A DNA stretch of 64,000 nucleotides from Novosphingobium ovatum (GTDB lineage Bacteria; Pseudomonadota; Alphaproteobacteria; Sphingomonadales; Sphingomonadaceae). Positions 43,560-52,729 of the stretch are shown one piece after another; position 1 is the first letter of the stretch; each line of letters starts with the position of its first letter. The DNA is taken from NCBI RefSeq assembly GCF_009909235.1, contig NZ_JAAAPO010000001.1:1-64000 (forward strand), given 5' to 3'. Both the position numbers and the translations under genes were made by a program. The notes below the pieces were generated by a model. That model saw only the letters and a list, made by a program, of their open reading frames with translations. It had not been told where the DNA came from and did not search any database.

Positions 43560-45992
43560 ATGCGTAATTTGGTGAGGCATTGCGCCTGTCTGACGGCTTC
43601 GTTGGGCGCGATCGCTGTCGCAGCGCCAGCGATGGCCCAAGCGGCCCCGGCAGAGACCGGCATTGGCGAAATCGTCGTGACCGCCCAGCGCAAGGTGGAA
43701 AGCATCCAGCGCGCGGCCATCGCCATTGACGCGGTGACGGGCGCCGATCTGGCAGCGCGCGGCATGGTTTCGGCAGCCGATCTGACCAAGCAGGTGCCCG
43801 CCATCGCCGTGACCAATGGCGGCGGTTCGAACACCTCGATCTTTCTGCGCGGCGTGGGTAACGTCACGAACAGCTCGTACAACGATCCGGCCGTCACGCC
43901 CAGCTATGACGGCGTGGTGATGGGCCGCGCTGCGGGCGCTTTTTCGGCCGCATTCTATGATCTGGCCCGCGTCGAGGTGCTGAAAGGCCCGCAGGGCATT
44001 CTCTATGGCCGCAACGCCACGGGCGGCGCGGTCAACATCATTCCTGCCCGCCCCGAACTGGGCAAAACCAAGATGGGCTTCACCCTGTCCTATGGCAATC
44101 ACGACGCGCTGGGCGCCGAGGGCTATCTGAACCTGGCTACCTCGGACCATACCGCGCTGCGCATTGCCGCCACGCGCCAGTCGCATGATGGCTATAACCG
44201 CGATGGCTCGGACGATCTGGATCGCACCGGTTTCCGCGTGCAATACCTGATCGAACCGTCGAGCGATCTGTCGATCCGTCTGGGCGCGGACTGGACGGCG
44301 GTGGGCGGCGTTGGCGCGGGCAGCAGCTATGTCGGCTCGTTCACGCCGGGCACCTATGGCTTTGTTCCGGGGCCGTTTGACACCAGCGAAGGCTTCAACA
44401 CGGCCGCCGCCAACGCATGGCGCCAGACCCAGCTGGGCGCGCCGGGCTTTGGCTTCCTGAACGCGATGAACCGCCAGCAGTCGACCGATTACACCTATTG
44501 GGGCCTCAATGCCGAGGTGAACTGGACCACGTCGCTGGGCAAGGTGACGGTGATCCCGGCCTATCGCGAGTCCAAGGGCGAGGCCTATTTCTATGGCCCG
44601 GCGTTCAACACCGCCTATAACAACGAGCATGACAAGCAGACCAGTCTGGAACTGCGTCTGGCAGGTTCGCGCGGCAAGGTGGACTATGTGCTGGGCGGTT
44701 TCTGGTTCAACGAGAAGATCGTCGCTCGCAACGAATATAACCAGGAATTCGTGCTGCCGATCCAGTCGTACACGCACAAGACGAACAGCTGGGCGCTGTT
44801 TGGCCAGTTGACCGGCCACATCACTGACAAGCTGCGTCTGGTGGGTGGTGCCCGTTACACCCATGACCACAAGGACATGAACGGCATCATCAACAATTTC
44901 ATCGCCTTCTGCGGTGGCATTCCGCCGGTGACGCCGCCGGCCTCGTTCGGCATCGGCTGCGCCGCGCCGGGCGCCTTGCCGCACTTCCCCAACTATCTGA
45001 CCACGGGGCAGACCGTCAGCTGGATGGCCTCGAACGGCTATATCGCGCCGGGAAGCACCGATCAGGCCAATGTGCAGGTGTTCCCGCTGTTGTCGGGCGC
45101 GGGTGTGGTGCTCAAAACCTATAACCCGGTGGTCGACAGCGGCAGCTATAACCGCGTGACGTGGAAGCTGGCGGCCGAATATGACGTGGGCCCGCGCTCG
45201 CTGTTGTTCATCTCGGCCGAGAGCGGTTACCGCGCCGGTGGTTTCCAGCTGGCCGAGGGCAAGTCGCGCTACAAGCCCGAGTTCATCACCGCCTTTACCA
45301 TCGGGTCCAAGAACCGCTTCTTCAACAACCGCCTGCAGGTGAACGCCGAAGCCTTCCTGTGGAAGTACAAGGATCAGCAGATCACCTATTTCACGGTGGA
45401 CAGCAGCGGCACGCTGATCAACTCGAACGAGAACGCCGGGCGCGCGACGATCAAGGGCTTTGATCTGGACGTGGTGGCCCGCCCGATGCCCAACACCACC
45501 CTGTCGGCCAAGGTGCAATATCTGTCGGCCAAGTATGACGACCTGCACCTGTACACCGCCGCGCCGCGCGACAATATCGGCTGCCCCTATAGCTTTACGG
45601 GCGCAACCGCTGGTGGCGCGCCGGTCAAGGACTTCAACTGCTCGGGCAATTCGCTGCTGTTCTCGCCCGAATGGACGGTCAATCTGGGGCTGGAACAGAT
45701 CGTTCCGCTGACGCATGACTTTGAAGTGGTGGGCAGCGTCAACACCTCGTGGCGGTCGGACCAGTGGGGCGCGTTTGAACATCTCTCGTTCGAACATATC
45801 CCGGCCTATTGGAACACCGACCTGTCGCTGACGCTGCGCAAGGCGGGCAGTGGCTGGTCGCTGGGTGCCTATGTCAACAATGTCGAAAACGTGCGCCGCA
45901 TGGTCACGCCGCAGCTTTCGCCGATTGGCATGGCGGTGGCACGCTATGGCGCGCCGCGTACCTATGGGCTGCGCCTGTCGGCCGCGTTCTGA
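43560..45992 (+). CDS. TonB-dependent outer-membrane receptor
   Basis: An 810-residue precursor. The signal peptide ends near APAMAQA; GIGEIVVTAQRKVES is the TonB box region typical of sphingomonad receptors; the plug has SIFLRGVGNVTNSSYND and LARVEVLKGPQGILYGRNATGG; the barrel ends YGLRLSAAF with terminal Phe. The ATG at 43560 has GGGAGG five bases upstream. It heads a compact operon with a sulfatase two bases downstream, suggesting the ligand is a sulfated compound or that it is desulfated after uptake. It differs from the other two receptors in the window except for the general plug motifs. Confidence 0.95.
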   Translation: MRNLVRHCACLTASLGAIAVAAPAMAQAAPAETGIGEIVVTAQRKVESIQRAAIAIDAVTGADLAARGMVSAADLTKQVPAIAVTNGGGSNTSIFLRGVGNVTNSSYNDPAVTPSYDGVVMGRAAGAFSAAFYDLARVEVLKGPQGILYGRNATGGAVNIIPARPELGKTKMGFTLSYGNHDALGAEGYLNLATSDHTALRIAATRQSHDGYNRDGSDDLDRTGFRVQYLIEPSSDLSIRLGADWTAVGGVGAGSSYVGSFTPGTYGFVPGPFDTSEGFNTAAANAWRQTQLGAPGFGFLNAMNRQQSTDYTYWGLNAEVNWTTSLGKVTVIPAYRESKGEAYFYGPAFNTAYNNEHDKQTSLELRLAGSRGKVDYVLGGFWFNEKIVARNEYNQEFVLPIQSYTHKTNSWALFGQLTGHITDKLRLVGGARYTHDHKDMNGIINNFIAFCGGIPPVTPPASFGIGCAAPGALPHFPNYLTTGQTVSWMASNGYIAPGSTDQANVQVFPLLSGAGVVLKTYNPVVDSGSYNRVTWKLAAEYDVGPRSLLFISAESGYRAGGFQLAEGKSRYKPEFITAFTIGSKNRFFNNRLQVNAEAFLWKYKDQQITYFTVDSSGTLINSNENAGRATIKGFDLDVVARPMPNTTLSAKVQYLSAKYDDLHLYTAAPRDNIGCPYSFTGATAGGAPVKDFNCSGNSLLFSPEWTVNLGLEQIVPLTHDFEVVGSVNTSWRSDQWGAFEHLSFEHIPAYWNTDLSLTLRKAGSGWSLGAYVNNVENVRRMVTPQLSPIGMAVARYGAPRTYGLRLSAAF

Positions 45993-45994
45993 CG

Positions 45995-47410
45995 ATGAGC
46001 CAGAGGTCGGGCCTGCGGCGCAGGCAGATCGTTCAGGCGCTGGGGGCGGCCACCGCCCTCGGCGCCGCTGGCCTGTGTGGGCCGCTGATGGCACGCACGG
46101 TGGGGGCGATGCCCGCGCGGCCCAACATCGTTTTTATCATGGCGGACGACATGGGCTTTGCCGATCTGTCGTTCACCGGATCGCACCACATCCGCACCCC
46201 GGCGATCGACAGCATCGGGCAACAGGGGTTGTTCGTGCGACAGGCCTATGCCAACAGCCCGATCTGCTCGCCCTCGCGCACGGCATTGCTGACGGGGTGC
46301 TATCAGTACCGTTTCCCGGTTGGGCTGGAAGAGCCGCTGGGCGCCAAGGCATTGGCCAGTCTGGGCGTGCCGTTTGACCGCCCCACCTTGCCGGGCGTGT
46401 TCCGCCAGATGGGCTATGCCACCAGCCTGATCGGCAAATGGCATCTGGGCGAACCGCCCCGCCATGGGCCGTTGCAGCATGGCTATGACCGCTTTTTCGG
46501 CATCGTCGAAGGGGCGGCCGATTACTTCCGGCACCATATGGTGGTGGGTGGGCGCGATGTGGGCATCGGCCTGGCGCGCGACAATGCGGGTACGGCGCAG
46601 GAAGGCTATCTGACCGACATGTTCGGCGACGAGGCCGTCAAGGTGATCGAGCAGGCGGGCGACAAGCCGTTCCTGCTATCGCTGCATTTCAACGCGCCGC
46701 ATTGGCCCTGGGAAAACCGAGAGGACGCCGAACTGGCCCGCCGCATCGGCGCTTCCTATCACTATGATGGCGGCAATCTGGAGGCCTATCGCCGCATGGT
46801 GCAGGCGATGGACGAGAATGTCGCCAAGGTGCTGGCCGCGCTGGAGCGCACGGGCCAGGCCGACAACACCATCGTCATTTTCACCAGCGACAACGGCGGC
46901 GAACGCTTTTCCGAAACCTGGCCGTTTACCGGGGTAAAGGGCGAATTGCTGGAGGGCGGCATCCGCGTGCCGCTGTTGATCCGCTGGAAGGCCCGGATCG
47001 CCCCTGGATCGATCAGCGATCAGGTGGTGACCAACATGGATTTCCTGCCCAGCCTGCTGGCCATGGCGGGGGGCAAATTGCCTGCGGGCGTGGCGTTTGA
47101 CGGGGCGGACTTGTCGGCGCAACTGGCGCGCGGCGCGGCCCCGGTGGCGCGGCAATTGTTCTGGCGGTTCAAGGCGGGCGATCAGGCCGCGCTGCGTGAG
47201 GGCGATTGGAAATATCTGAAGCTGGGCGGCAAGGAACATCTGTTCAATCTGGCCGTCGACGCGCGCGAACGGGCCGATCAGGCCGCCCTCGATCCTGACC
47301 GGCTGGCCCGGATGCGTGCGACATGGGCGCAATGGAACGCGGGCATGTTGCCCTATCCGGCGGATTCCTTTTCCGAAAATGTGCGTGATCACTATCCTGA
47401 CCGCTATTGA
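45995..47410 (+). CDS. Cys-type sulfatase, exported by a Tat-like signal
   Basis: A 471-residue sulfatase. The N-terminus RRRQIVQALGAATALGAAG is a twin-arginine-like signal. NIVFIMADDMGFADLS carries the metal-binding Asp pair and SPICSPSRTALLTG is the sulfatase signature, with Cys at about residue 91 in C-x-P-x-R. That Cys must be converted to formylglycine by a maturase; none is in the window. GKWHLGEPPRHGP and FTSDNGGER supply further metal and substrate residues. It begins two bases after the receptor stop; an extended frame upstream is only overlap with the receptor. Substrate could be a sulfated sugar or aryl sulfate. Confidence 0.93.
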   Translation: MSQRSGLRRRQIVQALGAATALGAAGLCGPLMARTVGAMPARPNIVFIMADDMGFADLSFTGSHHIRTPAIDSIGQQGLFVRQAYANSPICSPSRTALLTGCYQYRFPVGLEEPLGAKALASLGVPFDRPTLPGVFRQMGYATSLIGKWHLGEPPRHGPLQHGYDRFFGIVEGAADYFRHHMVVGGRDVGIGLARDNAGTAQEGYLTDMFGDEAVKVIEQAGDKPFLLSLHFNAPHWPWENREDAELARRIGASYHYDGGNLEAYRRMVQAMDENVAKVLAALERTGQADNTIVIFTSDNGGERFSETWPFTGVKGELLEGGIRVPLLIRWKARIAPGSISDQVVTNMDFLPSLLAMAGGKLPAGVAFDGADLSAQLARGAAPVARQLFWRFKAGDQAALREGDWKYLKLGGKEHLFNLAVDARERADQAALDPDRLARMRATWAQWNAGMLPYPADSFSENVRDHYPDRY

Positions 47411-47448
47411 TCGCGCCTTTCCCACACTATCAGACAGGACAATTGCAG

Positions 47449-48369
47449 ATGAGTATCCTTGTGACCGGCGCTGGCGGCTTTGTCGGGCGGCAGATCGTGG
47501 CGCTGTTGCTGGCGGGCGGCCATGATGTGGTGGCGATGGATACGGTCGCAGGTGGCATTCCGGCAGGCGCGCGGGTGGTGGCGGGCGATCTGGCCGATGC
47601 GGCCTTGCGCGCGCAGGCGTTGGCGGGCGGTGTGTCGGGGGTGATCCATCTGGCCACGGTGCCCGGTGGCGCGGCCGAGCAGGACCCGGCCGCCTCGCGC
47701 CGGATCAACATTGACGCGATGTATGACCTGATGCTGGAGGCCAGCGCGGTTACGCCGGGTGTACGCTTTGTCTATGCCAGCTCGATCGCGGTGTTTGGCG
47801 ATCCGCTGCCTGCCCATGTCGATGACGCCACCCCGCTCAGCCCCAAGATGGTCTATGGCGGGCACAAGGCGATGATGGAGGACGCGGTGGCGATGTTCAC
47901 CAATCGTGGCGCCATCGATGGCGTGTCGCTGCGCCTGCCGGGCATTCTGGCGCGGCCCAAGGGGCCATCGGGCATGAAAAGCGCGTTCATGTCCAATCTG
48001 TTCCACGCGTTGCAGGCGGGCGAGGCGTTCGTCTGCCCGGTGTCGGCCGAGGCGACGATCTGGGCGGAATCTGTCGACCGTGTGGCGCGCAATTTCCTGC
48101 ATGCACTGACCATGGACGGCGCGGCCATGCCGGTGACGCGCGCCGTGACGCTGCCTGCTCTGCGGGTGCGGATGGGCGACATGGCCGCCGAAATCGCCCG
48201 CCAGTGCGGCGTTTCGGCCGATCTGGTGCGTTATGAGCCCGATGCCGCGCTGGAAGTGGCATTCGGGGCACAGCCGCCGCTGGAAACGCCCGCTGCGCAT
48301 AATGCCGGATTTGCGCATGATGGCGATCTGGCTACTCTGGTGGCCAGCGCGCTGACGACGCTGACATAA
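47449..48369 (+). CDS. NAD-dependent epimerase/dehydratase family protein (extended SDR)
   Basis: A 306-residue extended SDR. ILVTGAGGFVGRQIVALLL is the NAD-binding motif, VYASSIAVFG supplies the Ser and YGGHK is the YxxxK catalytic pair (about residue 142). The sequence after it (GVSLRLPGILARPKGPSG) resembles enzymes annotated as D-erythronate dehydrogenase-like, so oxidation or epimerisation of a sugar acid is one option. The ATG at 47449 has AGGA eight bases upstream. It is 38 bases after the sulfatase stop and 14 before the LysR gene, hence in the same operon. Confidence 0.88.
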   Translation: MSILVTGAGGFVGRQIVALLLAGGHDVVAMDTVAGGIPAGARVVAGDLADAALRAQALAGGVSGVIHLATVPGGAAEQDPAASRRINIDAMYDLMLEASAVTPGVRFVYASSIAVFGDPLPAHVDDATPLSPKMVYGGHKAMMEDAVAMFTNRGAIDGVSLRLPGILARPKGPSGMKSAFMSNLFHALQAGEAFVCPVSAEATIWAESVDRVARNFLHALTMDGAAMPVTRAVTLPALRVRMGDMAAEIARQCGVSADLVRYEPDAALEVAFGAQPPLETPAAHNAGFAHDGDLATLVASALTTLT

Positions 48370-48383
48370 AAGGAAAGCGGGAG

Positions 48384-49400
48384 ATGCGGTTTCAACGGCT
48401 GGACCTGAATTTGCTGGTGGCGCTGGACGCGCTGCTGTCGGAAAAAAGCGTCAGTTTGGCGGCGGATCGACTGTGCCTGTCGCAATCGGCCACCAGCAGC
48501 GCGCTGGGCCGGTTGCGCGATTACTTTGGCGATGAGCTGTTGGTGGTCAAGGGGCGCTCCATGGTGCTGACCGCCCGCGCCGAGGAATTGATCGAGCCGG
48601 TGCGCGCGGTGCTGGAGCAGATCCGTTCAACCATTGCCATCCAGCCTGAATTCGATCCGGCCACCGCCGACCGGCTGATCCGCATCATGGCGTCGGACTA
48701 TTCGTGTCAGGTGCTGTTGGCCGGCGCGCTGGGCATGCTGGAGGCAGAAGCGCCGCATATGCGTTTCGAGATCCAGCCGATGGGCGACAACCCCATCGAC
48801 ACGCTGGAGCGTGGGCAGATCGACCTGTTGCTGACCATCGACTATGCCATCAGTTCCGACCACCCCAGCCAGTTGATGTTCGAGGATGACTATGTGGTGG
48901 TGGGCGATGCCGCCAATGCCGCCATGCAGGGCGAGATGACGCGCGACAAATATTTCGCGCTGGGCCATGTCACCGCCCGTTTCGGGAAAAGCCGGACGCC
49001 CGCCTTTGACGACTGGTTCGTGCGCCGGCAAAAAACGCAACGCCGGATCGAGGTGGTCGCGCCCAGTTTCCTGTCGCTGCCGGGGCTGGTGCTGGGCACG
49101 CGCCGGATTGCCACGATGCATCGCCGTCTGGCGGCGCAGATGGTGCAGACTTTGCCGCTGATCCAGCGCGAGGTGCCGTTTGACATCCCCCCCATCCGCG
49201 AGGCGGTGCAGTGGCACATCACCAACAACAATGACCGGGCGCTGCGCTGGGTGGTGGAACGTCTGGCCGCCTATGCGCAGGAAAGCGGCCCTGCGGCGGA
49301 CACCAATGTGGTGCCTTTGGCCCGGATCGCCGACGCCCGCGCGGACGAGATTGCCGTGCAGTTTCAGGCCAATCATCCCAGCACGCGCGGCATGGCCTGA
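48384..49400 (+). CDS. LysR-family transcriptional regulator (NodD/NahR-like)
   Basis: A 338-residue regulator. The N-terminal winged helix is plain: LDLNLLVALDALLSEKSVS and AADRLCLSQSATSSALGRLR, then VVKGRSMVLTARA. The rest is the LysR substrate-binding domain (LIRIMASDYSCQVLLAG, IDLLLTIDYAIS, SFLSLPGLVLGTRRIATMH), with the NodD/NahR-type arrangement used by many sensors of aromatics. As last gene of the receptor/sulfatase operon it probably autoregulates it and may act on the divergent monooxygenase. Confidence 0.93.
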   Translation: MRFQRLDLNLLVALDALLSEKSVSLAADRLCLSQSATSSALGRLRDYFGDELLVVKGRSMVLTARAEELIEPVRAVLEQIRSTIAIQPEFDPATADRLIRIMASDYSCQVLLAGALGMLEAEAPHMRFEIQPMGDNPIDTLERGQIDLLLTIDYAISSDHPSQLMFEDDYVVVGDAANAAMQGEMTRDKYFALGHVTARFGKSRTPAFDDWFVRRQKTQRRIEVVAPSFLSLPGLVLGTRRIATMHRRLAAQMVQTLPLIQREVPFDIPPIREAVQWHITNNNDRALRWVVERLAAYAQESGPAADTNVVPLARIADARADEIAVQFQANHPSTRGMA

Positions 49401-49425
49401 TCGCTGCCGCGCCCATTGCGTCAAC

Positions 49426-49453
49426 GGCCCCGGCGGGATCACCCACCGGGGCC
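49426..49453. terminator. GC-rich hairpin between converging genes
   Basis: GGCCCCGG (49426-49433) pairs with CCGGGGCC (49446-49453), loop of 12. It lies between the stops of the LysR gene and the first beta-helix gene; T-runs are poor, so it may be a weak bidirectional terminator. Confidence 0.55.
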
Positions 49454-49460
49454 GCAGCGT

Positions 49461-51176
49461 TTATTCGGCCCGCAGGATGATCGCCCCGGTGTAGTGGCCG
49501 GGCTTGACCGCCACCTTGCGGCCATTGACGCTCAGGTTCAGCTTGCCTGACGCCGCCTCCAGCCGCGCGCCGGGCGCCAGCGTCAGATCGGTCAGATAGG
49601 ACGTGCCCGTCACCCGCCAGCGCGAGGCCCCGTCCAGCGATACCTTCAGCCCCTTGCCACCGGCCACCGCGCCCGGCGTGTTCACCACATGGCCGATCTC
49701 GGTCAGCGTCGCGCGGGTGGGTTCCACGCCCTTGGCCGCCACCACGGTGGCGGTCGACAGGCGGCCGGTGATCTGCGCGCCTGCAAACGTCAGCACCATC
49801 GCGCTGCCGGTTGGACGGGCGTTGAACATGTCGCCCACCAGCGCGGTGTTGCGGAAGGTGGCAAGCACATCGGGGCTGGGCTTGGGCTTGGGCGCGGCGG
49901 CGGCCACCCCCGGCGGCGGAGCCAGCATGCCGGCGGGGATTTCACCGCGCATCATCGCCTTCATGAACGGGTCGTCGTTCTCCATGCTTTGCAACAGGAT
50001 GCCGTTGCCCGCCGTCACCCGCGCGCCATCGACCAGGATGGTGGTGCCCAATCCCTTGACCTGAATGGCGGTCTGCGCGGACTGCATCACGCTGCCCTTG
50101 TCGATCACCAGACGGCCACCGCCATCGCCTGAATGCATCATCACGCCATAGCGGCCCGATTGCACATGGGTGCCTTCGGTGAACACCACGCTGCCTTCGG
50201 CGGCCATGATACAGCCGATATCGGCGGCCCGGATGGTCGATCGGGTAAAGGTGTCGATGCTGTCGCCGATCGAGTAGCAGCCATAGCCGCTCTCGGTCAC
50301 CTCGATCAGGCTGTCATTGACGAACATGCGGACATGCGTGCTGTCGTCGGTGGACATCGCGCCCCAGCCCTGCGCCCGGATGTGCGAGCGGTTGTAATAG
50401 ACCGTGCCATTGCCCACCAGATTGGTCGCCCGGACATTGCCCGACAGGCCCAGCATCCATGGCACTTCCATCATCCGGCCCATGTCGACGGTGAAAGTGT
50501 AATCGGCCGGCAGCGTGCCGTTCAGCACTTCGATATCGGCGTCATTGATGTGGACGGTGGCATTGCCGCCCACAAACACGGCGGTGCGGATCGCGCCATG
50601 GGTGCGGATGACCGGGCGCTCGATGGTCAGTTGCGCGTCGCCCGTGGCGGTGATCGCCGCGCCATATCCGGCAAAGTCATTGCCGCCATTGCCCGTCATC
50701 TCGATCACGGGGTGGTCCAGCCGGTAATGGCCCTTGCCGGTGATGATGATGCCGTTGAACCGTTCGGCGCGGCTGGTGATGCGGGCGTTCTGGATCACTC
50801 CATCGGTGATGGTTGCCCCTGTGACTGTTGCCAGCGCCGATTTGCCCGCCACCAGCGCGCCGTCCTGCACATAGGCCCCCGCGCGGAAATTGTGCTTCAG
50901 CACATCGTGATAGTTCACCGGGATGTCATCGGTCACGCTTAACGTCACCGCGCCGGTGTAATGGCCAGGGGCAAGCGGCAGTTCGACGCCATCGACGCTG
51001 AGCGTCAGTTGCTTGCCAGCAGGCGCGGCGGGGATCTGGCCGGGGGCGATGGTCAGATCGGCAAAGGTGGTGGTGGCCGCCACCAATGCGGGGGCGGGTT
51101 CGGCGTGCAGGGTCGAGGCCATTAGCGCCATCAGCGATGCGCCCAATGTGACGCGGTGCAGGGTCATTCGTGACAT
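49461..51176 (-). CDS. Exported parallel beta-helix protein, unknown function (A)
   Basis: A 571-residue precursor with a signal peptide ending LMASTLHA-EP. The middle 350 residues are short, Gly/Asn-rich turns alternating with beta strands (NARITSRAERFNGIIITGKG, AQLTIERPVIRTHGAIRT, VRMFVNDSLIEVTESGYG, STIRAADIGCIMAAEGSVVF), the pattern of right-handed beta-helix proteins such as pectate lyases. No lyase active-site signature was seen. The same about 45-residue motif with PGHYTGA occurs at residues 39-80 and again at 525-571, framing the helix. It lies 23 bases downstream of its relative at 51200 and is the last gene of the minus-strand receptor operon. Confidence 0.75.
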   Translation of the reverse strand: MSRMTLHRVTLGASLMALMASTLHAEPAPALVAATTTFADLTIAPGQIPAAPAGKQLTLSVDGVELPLAPGHYTGAVTLSVTDDIPVNYHDVLKHNFRAGAYVQDGALVAGKSALATVTGATITDGVIQNARITSRAERFNGIIITGKGHYRLDHPVIEMTGNGGNDFAGYGAAITATGDAQLTIERPVIRTHGAIRTAVFVGGNATVHINDADIEVLNGTLPADYTFTVDMGRMMEVPWMLGLSGNVRATNLVGNGTVYYNRSHIRAQGWGAMSTDDSTHVRMFVNDSLIEVTESGYGCYSIGDSIDTFTRSTIRAADIGCIMAAEGSVVFTEGTHVQSGRYGVMMHSGDGGGRLVIDKGSVMQSAQTAIQVKGLGTTILVDGARVTAGNGILLQSMENDDPFMKAMMRGEIPAGMLAPPPGVAAAAPKPKPSPDVLATFRNTALVGDMFNARPTGSAMVLTFAGAQITGRLSTATVVAAKGVEPTRATLTEIGHVVNTPGAVAGGKGLKVSLDGASRWRVTGTSYLTDLTLAPGARLEAASGKLNLSVNGRKVAVKPGHYTGAIILRAE

Positions 51177-51199
51177 GGGTTTTCTCCAAAGGGCAGGGA

Positions 51200-52660
51200 T
51201 CAGGGGCGGCGGATGATCAACGTGCCGCCACCGGGCAGGCTGCGCGATTGCGGAGGCAGCGCGGGGTCGGTGGAGGTGGCGGTGACGGTAACGCCAGCAG
51301 GCGCGTCGATCAGTGCGGCACTGCCGGCATTGGCCAGCGTCACGTCCGATGCGGCGGTGGCGGTCCAGCCGCTTTGGCCAGTGGCGTTCAGCACCACGCC
51401 ACGCAGCGCGCCCTGCAAACGGCTATTGTCCAGCGTCAGGGTCAGCGTGCGGTCGGGATCATAGCTGGCAACATCGCCTTTCAGCGCGGCTTGGCGCAGC
51501 GTCAGGACCACGCCCGGCACCATCGCGCCATGCGTCTGGGTGGCGTTGGGGTCATCGTTGCGGCGCAGGGTCAGCAATTGGCCGCTGGCGCTGGTGATCT
51601 GGCCGCCCTGCAGGGTGATCCGGGCATTGGCGCTTTTGACCAATAGTGCCGGGCCGGTGGTGGTCAGCGTGGTGCGGGTCAGGTTCAGCGTGGCGACCTC
51701 TTGCGGGTTGCCCATCACTGAATGGATCATCACCCCGGTGCGGGCGGCGGTGGCGCGCACATCGGTCATGTCGATGCGGGCCTGGCCAGCGATGATCGCG
51801 CCATCGGCGCCGCTGTCCAGCGTGCCGCGGTTCAACACCACATGCGCGCCAAAATCGGCATAGGCGCCATAGCCGCGCCGCGTCACGCGGATGGTGCAAT
51901 CATTGGCCTCGACATAGAGGTGGCCGCCCGCCGCATCGGTGGACAGCGCGCCCCAGCCATCGGCCTCGATCGTGGTGCGGTAGAGATAGGCGCGCGCGTT
52001 GCTCATCGCCAGAAAGGCGCGGGCGGTGCCGTCCAGTCCCAACGGGGCGGGGGGCTCCATCATGCCGGGGCCGATGTGGCGGACATAGCCACGGGGCAGG
52101 GGGCCGCCATGGGCGACCAGATGGCTGTCATAGACGCGCAAGGTCGCGCCTTCGGCCACCACCAGCGCCGAGGCGACCGCGCCACGGGTTTCGATCCGGC
52201 TGTGGTCAATCACGGCGGCGGCATCGTCGCGCACCAGCACGCCCGCGCCGATTCCCAGAAAGTCATTGCGGCCCGTGCCGGACAGGCGGATCGCCGCATT
52301 GCGCAGGGTAAAGGCGCTGTGCCCGCCGCTGATCCACACGCCGTTCTGGCCATCGCGGGCCGAGGTGATATGCGCCCCGGCGACCAACGTGGCCGAGGCC
52401 GCCGCGCGACCGGGCAGAGTGTGGGTGAGGCGGCCATCGCGCACCGCGATCAGCGCGTCATAGGCGGTATCGGCCATGGAAGGCATCGCGGGCGGCGGCC
52501 CGCCATTGGGCATCGCGGGCGGCGGCCCGCCATTGGGCAACGCGGGCGGCGCGCCGGGCGGCGGGGCGGGTTGGGCCATGACAGGCACCGCCAGCGCGGC
52601 CATCGGGATCAGCGCGACCGCCAGCAACAGCGGGCGCAGGCCCACAGGGTATTTGGTCAT
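51200..52660 (-). CDS. Exported parallel beta-helix protein, unknown function (B)
   Basis: A 486-residue precursor with signal peptide ending AVPVMAQ, a Pro/Gly-rich linker (PNGGPPPAMP repeated) and then about 400 residues of beta-helix-like repeats (SAFTLRNAAIRLSGTGRNDF, VIDHSRIETRGAVASALVV, AYLYRTTIEADGWGALSTDA, HLYVEANDCTIRVTRRGYGA). Several stretches align with protein A (for instance GWGAMSTD against GWGALSTD and ESGYG against RRGYG), so the two are diverged tandem duplicates. It lacks A's terminal PGHYTGA motif. The ATG at 52660 is preceded by AAGG; the frame runs longer upstream without a signal peptide. Possible role: binding or attacking a surface polysaccharide, unproven. Confidence 0.73.
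   Translation of the reverse strand: MTKYPVGLRPLLLAVALIPMAALAVPVMAQPAPPPGAPPALPNGGPPPAMPNGGPPPAMPSMADTAYDALIAVRDGRLTHTLPGRAAASATLVAGAHITSARDGQNGVWISGGHSAFTLRNAAIRLSGTGRNDFLGIGAGVLVRDDAAAVIDHSRIETRGAVASALVVAEGATLRVYDSHLVAHGGPLPRGYVRHIGPGMMEPPAPLGLDGTARAFLAMSNARAYLYRTTIEADGWGALSTDAAGGHLYVEANDCTIRVTRRGYGAYADFGAHVVLNRGTLDSGADGAIIAGQARIDMTDVRATAARTGVMIHSVMGNPQEVATLNLTRTTLTTTGPALLVKSANARITLQGGQITSASGQLLTLRRNDDPNATQTHGAMVPGVVLTLRQAALKGDVASYDPDRTLTLTLDNSRLQGALRGVVLNATGQSGWTATAASDVTLANAGSAALIDAPAGVTVTATSTDPALPPQSRSLPGGGTLIIRRP
52482..52550 (-). repeat. 27-bp tandem repeat in the linker of beta-helix protein B
   Basis: A 27-base unit is repeated exactly at 52482-52508 and 52509-52535, with a partial third copy after it. 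It encodes the nine-residue unit of the Pro-Asn-Gly-Gly-Pro linker and could expand or shrink in frame. Confidence 0.85.
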
Positions 52661-52692
52661 CAGACAGACCTTTGTGCAGGGGAGAGGAAGAA

Positions 52693-52721
52693 GGGGGCGC
52701 GTCCCACAGGCGCGCGCCCCC
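52693..52721 (-). terminator. Hairpin between receptor and beta-helix B genes
   Basis: GGGGGCGCG at 52693-52701 pairs with CGCGCCCCC at 52713-52721; on the minus strand it is followed by TTCTTCC. It lies 9 bases past the receptor stop and could reduce read-through into the beta-helix genes. Confidence 0.6.
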
Positions 52722-52729
52722 AACCGTCG

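Noticed and set aside
42264..46094. A 1276-residue open frame on the minus strand
   Set aside because: Only the part up to 43403 is a FAD monooxygenase; the rest is the antisense of the TonB receptor, kept open by high GC content and lacking any family pattern.
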